Source: Isosphaeraceae bacterium EP7 (GTDB lineage Bacteria > Planctomycetota > Planctomycetia > Isosphaerales > Isosphaeraceae). Taken from it: 64,000 nt of DNA. The notes under the pieces are model-generated. The model worked only from the letters and a program-made list of their open reading frames with translations. It made no database searches and was not told the DNA's origin. The translations under genes and the position numbers were made by a program. Within the stretch, counting starts at the first letter, position 1; each line of letters starts with the position of its first letter. Below, piece after piece: positions 18,801 through 27,390 of the stretch. Where the stretch lies: NCBI GenBank assembly GCA_038400315.1, contig CP151667.1, positions 1,437,174 to 1,501,173 on the forward strand. Reading direction: 5' to 3'.

Positions 18801-18940
18801 ACAGCAAGGCGGCCGACCAGAATGCTCAATCGATCGTGATCCATCCGATGCATCGCCCGGGGGCCCCGGGGATCGATGCCGAAACGAAGGCGGCCCAAGC
18901 CGACGCGGCTCCGGCCAAGATTCGGGGAGACGGCGAATGA
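15833..18940 (+). CDS. Membrane-bound pentaheme cytochrome c with TPR domain
   Basis: 1035 residues. The N-terminus has about four to five transmembrane segments (roughly 28-200). A periplasmic region then carries five CxxCH heme-attachment motifs: CLKCH (232), CAGCH (282), CTACH (315), CSTCH (381) and CIDCH (432), like cytochrome c-554-type multiheme modules. Residues about 470-660 form a beta-rich domain, and from about 680 TPR-like helical repeats follow (WVNLARVYQKEGRIPDA, then VPAHYGLGLAYAKLG). It should carry electrons across or along the inner membrane. Its stop overlaps the next ATG as ATGA, so it is translationally coupled to the UnbV lipoprotein. The ResB/CcsA pair at 43-48 kb could mature it. 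Confidence 0.85.
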   Translation: MATTTTQPAARDRRGRAYIPAVGPRQRPWLWMVLGGFALLGANGVYLASVTAMTWLKGATQATSFYMLMVGLHIALGLALIVPFVVFGLVHLATSWKRPNKAAVVYGLILLAASIGILISGIVLVRIGWFEVRNPAVREAGYWLHVGLPLLAIALYVKHRLAGPMIRWYWARRLGLAVGLGVAAMAFLHTSDPNVLTARQNKEGKKYFRPSSAITSNGQYIPAQALMMDQYCLKCHKDAYDSWFHSSHHFSSFNNKAYMASVRETRQVSLERDGNTRAARWCAGCHDPVPFFSGEFDDPNYDDVNTPSSQAGITCTACHSITHVASTRGNADYRIEEPTHYPFAYSENPVLQWINNTLVKAKPELHKKTFLKPVIKDSKFCSTCHKVSLPYELNKYKDFLRGQNHWDTFALSGASGGGARSFYYPPVAKGKCIDCHMNLTSSDDFGAKDFAGTGDRSIHNHLFLGANTGLAALRGRADVAEAHAKYLKDAKVRIDLFALREGGGVEGEMLGPLRPKTPTLVPGKSYLVETVVRTVALGHPFSQGTVDSNEIWVELIARADGKVIGRSGGIDDRGQVDPYSHFINVYMLDRNGKRIDRRNPQDIFVPLYNKQIPPGAGQVVHFGLTVPEGTSGPITLEAKVNYRKFDRTYLTYLFGNEKFPELPVVVMASDSVALAVQGGPAAENKPSPIKEGWQRWNDYGIGLLLEGPDKGGSKGELLQAERAFKEVVELGKADGWVNLARVYQKEGRIPDAREALAKAAAHKEPAPPWVVAWLTGQINERNGYLDEAIANFESVLATRVPARKLDFSGDYEVINSLATALYSRSQQEKTGSPEAAAFLARSIEQSRKTLSIDSENVPAHYGLGLAYAKLGRGQATVETPIDPKTPALVESIPALAQSISKPGVDKVETLKSLRGMIGALVKGPPHESASRIDPIFETVEALATAYDREVDVAAKASLAATLSVAHRSLHGLFKPDENAEGRAIAIARRDSKAADQNAQSIVIHPMHRPGAPGIDAETKAAQADAAPAKIRGDGE

Positions 18941-20730
18941 CCCGGCAGTCGAGGAACGCGGCATCCACCATGATTGCCGCGGCGGCATTCGCCCTGGTCG
19001 CGGGCTGCACCAAGCCCGTCCCGCCGCCGGTGCTGCCCAAGGCCGAGGCGCCCGTGGCCCCCAAGATCACCGAGCGCGCGACGTTGCCGACCGTGACGTT
19101 CAAGGACGTCACGGCGGAGTCGGGCCTCCATTTCATCCACGTGAGCGGGGCGGCCGGCGAGAAGCTCCTGCCCGAGACGATGGGTTCGGGCGTCGCCGTG
19201 CTCGACTACGACGTCGACGGCGACCAGGATCTGTTCTTCGTCAACTCGATGAACTGGCCGGGCGCGAGCGAGAGCGCCGCACCCAAGCCGATCCAGGCGC
19301 TCTACCGGAACGACGGGAAAGGGAACTTCGAAGATGTCACGGTTGCCTCGGGCCTGGACGTCACGCTCTTCGGCATGGGCGCGGCCGTAGGCGATTACGA
19401 CAACGACGGCGACCCCGACCTGTACGTCACAACGCTCGGCGGCGGTCACCTCTACCGCAACGACGCGGGTAAATTCGTCGACGTGACGGCCGCGGCCAAT
19501 GCCGGCGCGGGGACGGGCTGGCTGACGAGCGCGGGGTTTTTCGACCTGGAGAACGACGGCGACCTCGACCTGTTCGTCTGCAACTACGTGAGCTGGACCG
19601 CCGCCTATGACCGGGGTCAGGATTTCCAACTCGTCGGGACCGGCCGCGGTCGAGCCTATGGGCCGCCGACGATGTTTGGGGGTGCCTTCTCGGTGCTCCT
19701 GCGCAACGACGGCGGGACGTTCACGGACGTGAGCGAGAAGGCCGGGATCCAGGTGCGGACGCCGGGGTTGAAGGACCCCGTCGGGAAGTCATTGGGGCTG
19801 GCGCCCTATGACGTCGACGGCGACGGGTTCGTCGACCTGGCCGTGGCGAACGACACGGTCCCCAACTTCTTCTTCCACAACCTGAAGGACGGCACGTTCG
19901 AGGAGATCGGCGTCACCAGCGGGATCGCCTTCGACCAGGCCGGCGCGGCGCGTGGAGCGATGGGCATCGACTGGGGGCACTTCAAGAACGACGAAGCGGT
20001 GGGGCTGGCGATCGGCAACTTCGCCAATGAGATGACCGCGCTCTACGTGAGCGACGACCCCACCACGATGCAGTTCTCCGACCTGGCCAACTTGTTCGGC
20101 CTCGGCGCCCCCACGCAGCCGCCGCTCAAGTTCGGGCTCTTCTTCCTGGATTACGACCTGGACGGACGTCTCGACCTGCTCTCCGCGAACGGGCATCTGG
20201 AGAGCGACATCGCCAAAGTGCAGCGGTCGCAGACCTACGAGCAATCGGCCCAGCTCTTCTGGAACACGGGCCAGCCGGGCCGGATGCTCTTCGCGCAAGT
20301 GCCCCCCGAAGTCGCGGGCCCCGACCTCTTCAAGCCGATCGTCGGGCGCGGAAGCGCCTATCTCGACGCGGACGGCGACGGCGACCTCGACGTGGTGCTG
20401 ACCGCCAATGGCGGGCCCGCTCGCTTGTTTCGCAACGAGGGGGGGCCAAATCACAGCTTGAGGCTCCAACTGGTCGGCAGCAAATCGAACCGAGACGCGA
20501 TCGGGGCGAAGGTGGAAGTCAAAATGGGCGAAGAACTCCATCGCCGGCAACTCTTCCCTTGTAAGAGTTACCTCTCCTCGGTCGAGCTTCCGCTGACGTT
20601 CGGATTGGGGAAGGCCGAGTTCGCCGAGAAAGTGACGATCCGCTGGCCGTCGGGGACCACGTCCGTGTTTGAAAATGTCCACGGTGGCGGTCTTCGCAAC
20701 ATTGACGAAGAGAAGGGTTTGCGGGAATAA
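18937..20730 (+). CDS. FG-GAP/ASPIC-UnbV (CRTAC1-like) lipoprotein
   Basis: 597 residues, starting at the ATG of the ATGA overlap with the cytochrome gene. The signal ends in LVAGC, a good lipobox, so it should be a lipoprotein on the periplasmic side. At least six FG-GAP/VCBS calcium-binding loops are visible (DYDVDGDQDLFFVN, DYDNDGDPDLYVTT, DLENDGDLDLFVCN, PYDVDGDGFVDLAV, DYDLDGRLDLLS, DADGDGDLDVVL), forming a beta-propeller. The C-terminus is an ASPIC/UnbV domain (LRLQLVGSKSNRDAIGAKV to VTIRWPSGTTSVFENV). Coupling to a multiheme cytochrome suggests an extracytoplasmic complex, but the role is unknown. Confidence 0.9.
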   Translation: MTRQSRNAASTMIAAAAFALVAGCTKPVPPPVLPKAEAPVAPKITERATLPTVTFKDVTAESGLHFIHVSGAAGEKLLPETMGSGVAVLDYDVDGDQDLFFVNSMNWPGASESAAPKPIQALYRNDGKGNFEDVTVASGLDVTLFGMGAAVGDYDNDGDPDLYVTTLGGGHLYRNDAGKFVDVTAAANAGAGTGWLTSAGFFDLENDGDLDLFVCNYVSWTAAYDRGQDFQLVGTGRGRAYGPPTMFGGAFSVLLRNDGGTFTDVSEKAGIQVRTPGLKDPVGKSLGLAPYDVDGDGFVDLAVANDTVPNFFFHNLKDGTFEEIGVTSGIAFDQAGAARGAMGIDWGHFKNDEAVGLAIGNFANEMTALYVSDDPTTMQFSDLANLFGLGAPTQPPLKFGLFFLDYDLDGRLDLLSANGHLESDIAKVQRSQTYEQSAQLFWNTGQPGRMLFAQVPPEVAGPDLFKPIVGRGSAYLDADGDGDLDVVLTANGGPARLFRNEGGPNHSLRLQLVGSKSNRDAIGAKVEVKMGEELHRRQLFPCKSYLSSVELPLTFGLGKAEFAEKVTIRWPSGTTSVFENVHGGGLRNIDEEKGLRE

Positions 20731-21136
20731 ACCGGGCGGACCGGGAATTGCATTCAAGTCGGGCCGCGGTCCTCGAAAATGCCCTCCCGCTTGTGCGGGA
20801 CTCGTGTGATATATTCAAGTCCAGAGCGATCCTCGACCGGGTGGCCCCGGGGTTGCTTTAAGTGACGAGCGTGGGGTGCAAACGCTCCCAGCGTGGCGGT
20901 CACTTGCGACACGCGTCGCGACTTCTCACGAGCTGAGCGGCATCAACGAGATAGCATCCAGGGAGCGTGTACCGGCGGTGGGCGTGGGCGAGAATGCTGG
21001 CCGACCCGAAGTGGCCAGATCTCCGCACGCCGGTCGGGCGAGATCGGGACGACCGCGAGACCCTTGACGGGTGCGGCCCACCGGCGAGCCTGGCGTCACA
21101 CCCGCCGGTTGCTCCTCTTCGAGAGGGTCGATCGCA
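20731..21136. other. Intergenic region upstream of ctpA-like protease
   Basis: 406 bases with no accepted gene. TGATATATTC near 20810 is a possible -10 element without a clear -35. The frames on either strand here are parts of a very long antisense frame that I reject. Confidence 0.35.
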
Positions 21137-22816
21137 ATGCAAGCCTCGGCGACGCGATCCGCAGCCTGGCTCCTCTCGGCCGCACTGGCCTGGGGCCTGC
21201 TCTCGCCCTTGAAGGCGGAGACCCCCGCGACCGGCGGCCTCCCCCCTGCGGCGGCACCGGTGGTCGACCCCGACACTGCACTCCGCCGCGGGCTCGACCT
21301 CGAACGCGAACGGAACTGGCAGGGCGCGCTCGACGTCTACGACGATGCGGCCAGCCAGTGGCCCAGCCGCGCCGAGTTCGGCCATCGCCGGCGGCTCTGT
21401 GAGATCCACCAGAAGCTGACCAAGCGTTACCAGGATCAGAGCTTCCGCTCGGTCCTGCTGAAGCTCTCGCACGATAAGTCGCTGGAACTCTACGACGAGG
21501 TGCTCGAGCGGATCGACTCCCAATATGTCGATCCCGTCCCCGTGCTGCCGCTGCTGCGCAGGGGGCTGGATAACGTCGAGGTCGCCCTCCGCGATCCCGA
21601 GTTCCTCAGCCTCAACTCCCCACAGATGAGCCGCGAGAAGATCGACGGGCTGAGGTCGGCCTTGCGGGCCCGACGCGATCACCTGACCGCGAACGACCGA
21701 CTGGGCGCCCGGGCCGAGGCCGACGCCGCGTGCGAGATCGCCCGCACATGGCTTGGCATCGCCCCAGCCGCGATCGTCCTGGAGTTCATCTATGGCGCGT
21801 GCGACGCGCTGGATGACTACACCGCCTGCCTGACTCCCGACAAACTCGATGACCTTTACGCGATGATCGACGGCAACTTCGTCGGCCTGGGAGTCGAGCT
21901 GAAGAAGGACGACTCGGGCCTGAAGCTCGTCGGCGTCATCCGCGGCGGGCCCGCCTGGGAGGCCGGTATCAAGGTCGGAGACCGGATCACGGCCATCGCA
22001 GGGTTGTCGGTGAAGGGGCAGAGCCTCGACCAGGCGGCCAACAGGTTGCAGGGGAATGAAGGGACATCCGTCGAGCTGGATTTGCTCCGCGTGGACGGAT
22101 CGAGGAAGCTGCTCAAGCTCGTCCGTCGGCCTGTCGAGGTCGAGAGCATCGCCCAGGCCCGGATCGTCGAGCCGACGCTCGGGATCGGCTATGTCCAGCT
22201 CACCGGGTTCCAGAAGACCTCGACCGAGGAACTTGAGAAGGCGATCGCCGACCTTCAGAAGCAGGGGCTGCGATACCTGGTCCTCGACCTGCGAGGCAAT
22301 CCCGGCGGGCTCCTGAACGTGGCGGTCGAGATGGCCGATCGCTTCCTGGGCTCGGGCGTGATCGTCTCGACCCGCGGGCGTGCCTACGGCCAGACCCAGG
22401 TCTATCAGGCGTCGGGCCGGCCGGTCTGGACGTTCCCGATGAGCGTGCTGGTCGACCGCGACAGCGCCAGCGCGAGCGAAATTCTCGCCGGTGCGCTTCA
22501 GGAGCTGAGGCGTGCGACCGTGGTGGGCGAGCGGAGCTACGGCAAAGGGTCGGTCCAGAGCATCTTTTCGCTGAGGACCGTCCCCGCAGGCCTGAAGCTG
22601 ACGACCGCCAAATTCTACTCCCCGACGAAGCGGGCCTACAGCGAGCAGGGAGTCACCCCCGACGTCGTGGTCTCCGTGCGTGCCCGTCCCGTGGCCGACC
22701 GGACCCGGGACGTGGAAACTGCGACCGCCGCCAGCGACTTCGGCCAGCCTGACCGCGATCAGGTGCTCTCGCAGGCGATCACGCAGGCCCGACGAAGGCT
22801 GACCGCAGCCCGCTGA
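21137..22816 (+). CDS. S41-family carboxy-terminal processing peptidase with PDZ domain
   Basis: 559 residues from the ATG at 21137, preceded by GAGAGG; upstream in-frame codons precede the signal peptide (AAWLLSAALAWGLLSPLKA) and are unlikely. After a helical N-terminal region comes a PDZ domain (about 240-330, VGLGVELKKDDSGL to IKVGDRITAIAGL), then the S41 core. The Ser of SASASEIL near 445 and Lys470 of YGKGSVQ keep the 25-residue spacing of E. coli Prc. It is closer to short CtpA-type enzymes than to the larger Prc-type protein at 5409-7487. It should be periplasmic. Confidence 0.9.
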   Translation: MQASATRSAAWLLSAALAWGLLSPLKAETPATGGLPPAAAPVVDPDTALRRGLDLERERNWQGALDVYDDAASQWPSRAEFGHRRRLCEIHQKLTKRYQDQSFRSVLLKLSHDKSLELYDEVLERIDSQYVDPVPVLPLLRRGLDNVEVALRDPEFLSLNSPQMSREKIDGLRSALRARRDHLTANDRLGARAEADAACEIARTWLGIAPAAIVLEFIYGACDALDDYTACLTPDKLDDLYAMIDGNFVGLGVELKKDDSGLKLVGVIRGGPAWEAGIKVGDRITAIAGLSVKGQSLDQAANRLQGNEGTSVELDLLRVDGSRKLLKLVRRPVEVESIAQARIVEPTLGIGYVQLTGFQKTSTEELEKAIADLQKQGLRYLVLDLRGNPGGLLNVAVEMADRFLGSGVIVSTRGRAYGQTQVYQASGRPVWTFPMSVLVDRDSASASEILAGALQELRRATVVGERSYGKGSVQSIFSLRTVPAGLKLTTAKFYSPTKRAYSEQGVTPDVVVSVRARPVADRTRDVETATAASDFGQPDRDQVLSQAITQARRRLTAAR

Positions 22817-22873
22817 CGGCCTTACCGGCATGGGCCGGGCCTGCTTGCTTTCCCCCGGTCCGAGGCTGCACCC

Positions 22874-24850
22874 ATGGCCGACGTCGCGACCAGGTCCGCG
22901 TCCAACTCCAAGCTCGACCCTTCGACGGCCTGGACGGCCGTCACCGACCTTCCCTTGAAGGGCCTGAGTCTGGCTCGCGAGGCCGGTCGGCTGCTGGCTT
23001 GGGACGAAGGGGGGCAGGTCTCGATCTACGGCGTCGACGGCGAACTCCAGGCGACGACCCGGATGCCCGAGACGATCATCGCCGGGGCGATCAGCGACGA
23101 CGGATCGCTGATCGCACTGGTAGGTGCTGGACAGCGGCTCTGGCTTCTCGACCGAGCGCTGGAACGGACCACCGATCGCGGCACTGTGCCCGACCCCTCG
23201 TGCCTGGCGATCGATCCGCACGGCCGATACGTGGCCGTGGCATCGAAGATCAATATCACTCAGATCTACAACCGCTACGGCAAGCACGCGGGGAAGTTCG
23301 AGACCCGGCAGCCGCTGGCCCACCTTCTGTTCGTGCCCGATCGGCCGTTCCTGATGGGCACCGCGGCCTACGGCACGATCGCCGGGATCGACCTGGGCGT
23401 CCGGGGGGGGAAGCTCGATCCCGAGGTCCAATGGCAGGAGAACCTCACCTCGAACGTGGGGAGGCTGGCCTGCACGGGCGACGGATCGATGATCCTGGCC
23501 GCGTGTTACACGCACGGGATCCAGAGGTATGACCTGCGAGGACATAACGATGGGTCGTACCATCTGGGGGGCTCGACCTCTCACGCCGTGCCCGACTTCG
23601 CCGGGACCCTGATCGCGGTCACGACCCTGGAGAATGAGCTGGCGGTCCTGAGCGCGGGCGGGGCCGTCCGCTGGCGTACCGAGCTTCCCAGGGCGGCCAA
23701 TGCCCTGGCGGTCGACGCCCTTGGTTCCTACCTGATTTATGGCCTGCCGACCGGCGAGATCGTCCGTCTCGACTTGCGTGGCGGCATCAAGTCGGACGTC
23801 GGCATGGGCGAGCCGGGGACCGACGAGCGTCCGGCGGCGGCGCCGGCAGTCCGGGCGGGCGGGGGATCGGTGCGTCGGCCCGACTGGCTTGAGCCGGTCG
23901 TGCCGACGGTTGAGATGGCCGAATTCGCCGTGGTCGCGGTCGTCGACGATCCCCTCCGAATCGGCGTCATCAGCCCGCAGAACAAGCTGCAACTTTACGA
24001 CGCCGCGGGCCATAAGCTGGGGCAGGCCCCCGAGATCCATGGGGTCGGGCGCATCCTCAGGTCGTCGAAGGGCTGGATCGCGGCGGCCACCGATCGGAAC
24101 CTGGTGCTCTGTGACCTGGTGGCCAATACCGCCCGTCGAATCGACCTGGACCTGGTCGAGGTCACCCACCTGGCGATCGATCCCGACGACTTCGGACTGG
24201 CGATCGTCCAGGAGCGAGACAGGATCGGGCGAGCGACGCCCGCGGGGCGCTGGATCTGGAAGCACGAGCTGAAATCGGCCGTGGAAGATCTGGCGGTAGG
24301 CGTCGGGGGCGAATGCGCGATCTCGACGGACAACGGCCGCGTGACGGTCTATGACGCGGCCGGAGAGCCGGCGGGCGTTTATGCGTCGGCCCCCTCCGAG
24401 CCGCTCTTCCTGCTCGCTGCGCCCGACGGATCGCCCGATGGGACCGCCTGGCTGACGCTCGCGCGTCGCGCCCAGGTCGCGCGCGGGCACGATCGCATCG
24501 GCAAGGTGCTCTGGGAGCTGCCCGTCCCCTGGGAGGCCTGGTCATTCCAGAAGCTCGGGGCGATCGCCCTGGCCCTGGCCCCCGACGGCCGGGCGCTGGC
24601 GATTGACGGATCGGGCCGGGTGCGGGGACAATCCAGGGCGGCGGGGACCAATCGAGACGTCTTCCAGGTGGGTGCCGACGGCCAGGTCCATCGGGTGACC
24701 GCGCAAGGAGTCCACCTGATCTGCTCCGATCTCAAGGGCCAGGTTCGATGGCGCGCGGTGACCGATGCCCCCATCGGGCCGATTTCCGCGGGCCGCGGCG
24801 GGGTGGCAGTCATGCTAGGCCGGTCTCTCGCATGGTTTGGCGTAACCTGA
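22874..24850 (+). CDS. Cytoplasmic WD40-like beta-propeller protein
   Basis: 658 residues with no signal peptide. The whole chain is made of short repeats of the form hydrophobic-small-D/DG, for example LSLAREAGRLLAWDEGGQV, AIDPHGRYVAVASK, LAVDALGSYLIYGL, LAIDPDDFGLAIVQ and ALAPDGRALAID, which predicts two seven-bladed WD40/PQQ-like propellers joined by a Pro/Ala-rich linker around residues 315-340. Such proteins are scaffolds or sensors. It starts 57 bases after the protease gene and may be cotranscribed with it, but no partner is obvious. Confidence 0.75.
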   Translation: MADVATRSASNSKLDPSTAWTAVTDLPLKGLSLAREAGRLLAWDEGGQVSIYGVDGELQATTRMPETIIAGAISDDGSLIALVGAGQRLWLLDRALERTTDRGTVPDPSCLAIDPHGRYVAVASKINITQIYNRYGKHAGKFETRQPLAHLLFVPDRPFLMGTAAYGTIAGIDLGVRGGKLDPEVQWQENLTSNVGRLACTGDGSMILAACYTHGIQRYDLRGHNDGSYHLGGSTSHAVPDFAGTLIAVTTLENELAVLSAGGAVRWRTELPRAANALAVDALGSYLIYGLPTGEIVRLDLRGGIKSDVGMGEPGTDERPAAAPAVRAGGGSVRRPDWLEPVVPTVEMAEFAVVAVVDDPLRIGVISPQNKLQLYDAAGHKLGQAPEIHGVGRILRSSKGWIAAATDRNLVLCDLVANTARRIDLDLVEVTHLAIDPDDFGLAIVQERDRIGRATPAGRWIWKHELKSAVEDLAVGVGGECAISTDNGRVTVYDAAGEPAGVYASAPSEPLFLLAAPDGSPDGTAWLTLARRAQVARGHDRIGKVLWELPVPWEAWSFQKLGAIALALAPDGRALAIDGSGRVRGQSRAAGTNRDVFQVGADGQVHRVTAQGVHLICSDLKGQVRWRAVTDAPIGPISAGRGGVAVMLGRSLAWFGVT

Positions 24851-24903
24851 TGCGTTGATGCGCGAGAACCGGTTTGAGTGAGTGTTCCTGCATCCTTAGT
24901 TGC

Positions 24904-24933
24904 TTGCGGCCTCCGGAAACGATCCGGTATACT
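24904..24933 (+). promoter_or_regulatory. Possible sigma-70-like promoter
   Basis: TTGCGG (24904-24909) and TATACT (24928-24933) are separated by 18 bases, in the gap before the gene at 25100. The -10 is good and the -35 weak. Confidence 0.4.
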
Positions 24934-25099
24934 CAGCTCTCCAAATTCGGTTGTCGCCTGGTCGCCGAGTTGGGACAGGGATGGTGGCGGTCCGGGTGCG
25001 ACGGGATGGATCGACGAATCGCACGACTGGCGGGTGGCCGATCCAACGGCCTTCGCCGCAGTCGTCGGGCCGGGGAGCCCTCACGAGAGGGAGTCGCCG

Positions 25100-25561
25100 A
25101 TGTGTCAGGTCAACTCGTTCGCCCTTGCCGTGGCCCCGCCGTCGCATCGGCGGAGCCTCCACGATCAAGGGATCGAGGAAGCCGAGCGGCACAAGTGGAT
25201 CCAGAGCCAGAAGGCCGGCCATGACCTGGGCGTGGCGGCGATCCGCGAATGGGTGCGGATGCACTGGAACGGATTCCTGCGAGATCGCTGGATCGAGCAC
25301 CTCGAGGGTGTCAGCTACTGGATCGAGCTGGACCACATCGACTTCGGCCTGCTGCGTCAGGATTTCCACGACTCGCCGCTGCTCGACGAGATCTTGCGTC
25401 GGGTGAAGTCGGGCCAGGAGAACCTGGAGGTCATCAACTGGGCGATCGTCGAGGGTCACGACTCCAATCAGGTGTTCGAAATCCTGCTGGCGCTCGACAT
25501 CAACGGCCGGCGGATCGAGTGTCAGCTGGAGCACCGGCTGTCGGCGGGAGGCTGGGCCTGA
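25100..25561 (+). CDS. Small conserved protein of unknown function
   Basis: 153 residues from the ATG at 25100, which follows GAGAGGGAG; the longer upstream frame crosses the likely promoter. The sequence is helical and charged (IEEAERHKWIQSQKAGHDLG, EWVRMHWNGFLRDRWIEH, LDEILRRVKSGQENLEVINW). It has no signal peptide and is likely cytoplasmic. The blocks resemble a short planctomycete conserved protein in my memory, but I cannot give a function. Confidence 0.65.
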   Translation: MCQVNSFALAVAPPSHRRSLHDQGIEEAERHKWIQSQKAGHDLGVAAIREWVRMHWNGFLRDRWIEHLEGVSYWIELDHIDFGLLRQDFHDSPLLDEILRRVKSGQENLEVINWAIVEGHDSNQVFEILLALDINGRRIECQLEHRLSAGGWA

Positions 25562-25603
25562 GCCCGATCGCCACCGATCGACAGCCGGCGATGTCCACTC
25601 CAA

Positions 25604-27085
25604 TCAGCCCTTCGCCGATGTCTCCAGCAGGGTAACCAGGGTGCGGACGAAGCAGCCGGTCCCGCCGCAGTCGCGGGTCGCGCTGTCGTTATCGGCCCAG
25701 CTGGGGCCGGCGATGTCCAGGTGGACCCAGGGTACGCCGCCGACGAATTGCTCCAGGAATTTGGCCGCGGTGATCGCCCCGCCCCACTTGCCCCCGACAT
25801 TCTTCAGGTCGGCCACCGGGCTCTTGAAGAGCTCCTTGAAGTCCTCATCCAGCGGCAACCGCCAGGCCCGCTCGCCGGTCGCCTTGCTGGCGGCCAGGAC
25901 GTCGTTCGCCAGCGCATCATCGTTGGAGAAGAGGCCGGCGTACTTCGTCCCCAGGGCGACCATGCACGCCCCGGTCAGCGTGGCCAGGTCGATCACACGC
26001 GCGGGCTTTTGTTCGGCCACGTAGCTGAGCGCATCGGCGAGGATTAGGCGCCCTTCAGCGTCGGTGTTCATCACCTCGACGGTCTTGCCGTTGCGCATTG
26101 TGAGCACGTCGCCCAGCTTCATCGCGCGGCCCCCGGTCATGTTCTCCGTCACGGCGAGGTAGGCGTCGACATTGACCTTCAAGCCGAGCTTGGACGCCGC
26201 CAGGACCGTCGCCAGGACCACGGCCGACCCGGTCATGTCCGACTTCATGTCCTCCATCGAGGAGCTCGGCTTGAGCGAGAGGCCGCCGGAGTCGAATGTT
26301 ACCCCTTTGCCCACAAGGGCCAGCACGGGGTCCTCTCCTCCCTTGCGGTAACTGATCCGGACGAACGCAGGGGGTTCGTCGGACCCCGCGGCGACGGCCA
26401 GCAGGCCACCGAACCGTTCATCCTCCAGGCGAGCTTCGCCCCAGACCTCAACCTCCAGGCCCGCCTCCTCGGCCAGCACCTTGGCGCGGTCCGCGAGGAT
26501 GTGTGGCGGCTTCTCGGCGGGCGGTGTGTTGACCAGGTCGCGGGCCAGGTTCATGGCCCAGCCCACCGTCCTGCCGCGTTCAACGGCGAGGGTCAGGTCG
26601 GCATCGGCGAGCGATCCGGCGGGGACCGCGACGATCAACTCTCCGGGTTCATGCCTGGACGGCTCGCTCTTGTGCAGGCCCGGCCCGCGCGTCCCGACGA
26701 TGAATCCTTCGACCCAGGCGGAGATGATCGAGGGTGCCAGACCCTCACCTGGCAGGGCCAGCGCGATGCGATCTCGCTTGCGGCCGGCCAGCTTCTTGCC
26801 CAGGGCAACGCCGGCGGAGAAGGCCGCCCCCGCGTTGAACGCCGCCTTGGTCCCCAGCCCCACCAACGCCGCCGATCTGGCCGGCATCGACCAGTCGCCG
26901 TGCAGCAGCGAGACTTCCCCGACCGCCGTTCCCAGGTCCTTCGACTCCAGCAGGCGCCCGACCAGCACCCCGAGCACATTGGCCTCAAGCCCCGCGGGTG
27001 GGCCGACCTGGTCCTCGAAGACGCCGACGGCGAGCCAGGGAGAGTCGACCTGATCCGGGCCCAGCCGCTCGATCCGCACGTCCAT
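25604..27085 (-). CDS. pepA: Leucyl aminopeptidase, M17 family (PepA)
   Basis: 493 residues from the ATG at 27085. Metal and catalytic landmarks of the M17 family are all present in the C-terminal half: LVGKGVTFDSGGLSLKP, DMKSDMTGSA, the signature NTDAEGRLILADAL, and the Asp/Glu of the two-metal site. The N-terminal half is the divergent macro-like domain. The enzyme removes N-terminal residues, preferring Leu, in peptide turnover in the cytoplasm. Some M17 members also have DNA-binding or glutathione-related roles. It is divergent from the PEGA lipoprotein. Confidence 0.95.
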   Translation of the reverse strand: MDVRIERLGPDQVDSPWLAVGVFEDQVGPPAGLEANVLGVLVGRLLESKDLGTAVGEVSLLHGDWSMPARSAALVGLGTKAAFNAGAAFSAGVALGKKLAGRKRDRIALALPGEGLAPSIISAWVEGFIVGTRGPGLHKSEPSRHEPGELIVAVPAGSLADADLTLAVERGRTVGWAMNLARDLVNTPPAEKPPHILADRAKVLAEEAGLEVEVWGEARLEDERFGGLLAVAAGSDEPPAFVRISYRKGGEDPVLALVGKGVTFDSGGLSLKPSSSMEDMKSDMTGSAVVLATVLAASKLGLKVNVDAYLAVTENMTGGRAMKLGDVLTMRNGKTVEVMNTDAEGRLILADALSYVAEQKPARVIDLATLTGACMVALGTKYAGLFSNDDALANDVLAASKATGERAWRLPLDEDFKELFKSPVADLKNVGGKWGGAITAAKFLEQFVGGVPWVHLDIAGPSWADNDSATRDCGGTGCFVRTLVTLLETSAKG

Positions 27086-27390
27086 AGGTCGCTGCCTCTC
27101 GTCACACCGTCCGAAAATCGTCAAGTCTCGCGGCCCCCCTGGGGCGGGGCGATTCCATCATCGGTCGGAGAAGACGGTGCGCCAAGCGGAGGAAGACGCC
27201 TGCAACCTTGTGAAGCCGGGTTGTCGGGCGTGGCGGTCGCGGCTATAGTCCCGCCCGAATCACCCGGAACCCGGCGTCTGAATCCGTCTCGACTCCTCCT
27301 GATTGACCCCGACGGCAGACCCGGAACGCCCGGCCCATTCGACGGGCCAGGGCTGCCCGTGCACCCCGCGTCGGGGAGGAGAAGAAGGAC
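27086..27390. other. Divergent intergenic region with a rightward promoter
   Basis: 305 bases between pepA (-) and the PEGA lipoprotein (+). It holds the promoter at 27221-27249 and the Shine-Dalgarno sequence of the lipoprotein. The small frames here are not convincing genes. Confidence 0.45.
27221..27249 (+). promoter_or_regulatory. Sigma-70-like promoter for the PEGA lipoprotein
   Basis: TTGTCG (27221-27226), a 17-base spacer, and TATAGT (27244-27249) match four and five of six consensus positions. Transcription would start near 27256, giving a leader of about 135 bases. Confidence 0.6.

Noticed and set aside
20900-24490. 1196-codon open frame on the minus strand
   Set aside because: It is antisense to the S41 protease and the beta-propeller gene, both of which have clear domains; its translation is low-complexity Arg/Gly/Asp-rich without any family, as expected from GC-rich codon use.
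24878-25099. Upstream extension of the small conserved protein gene
   Set aside because: The extension crosses a candidate promoter and has no ribosome-binding site; GAGAGGGAG precedes the internal ATG.
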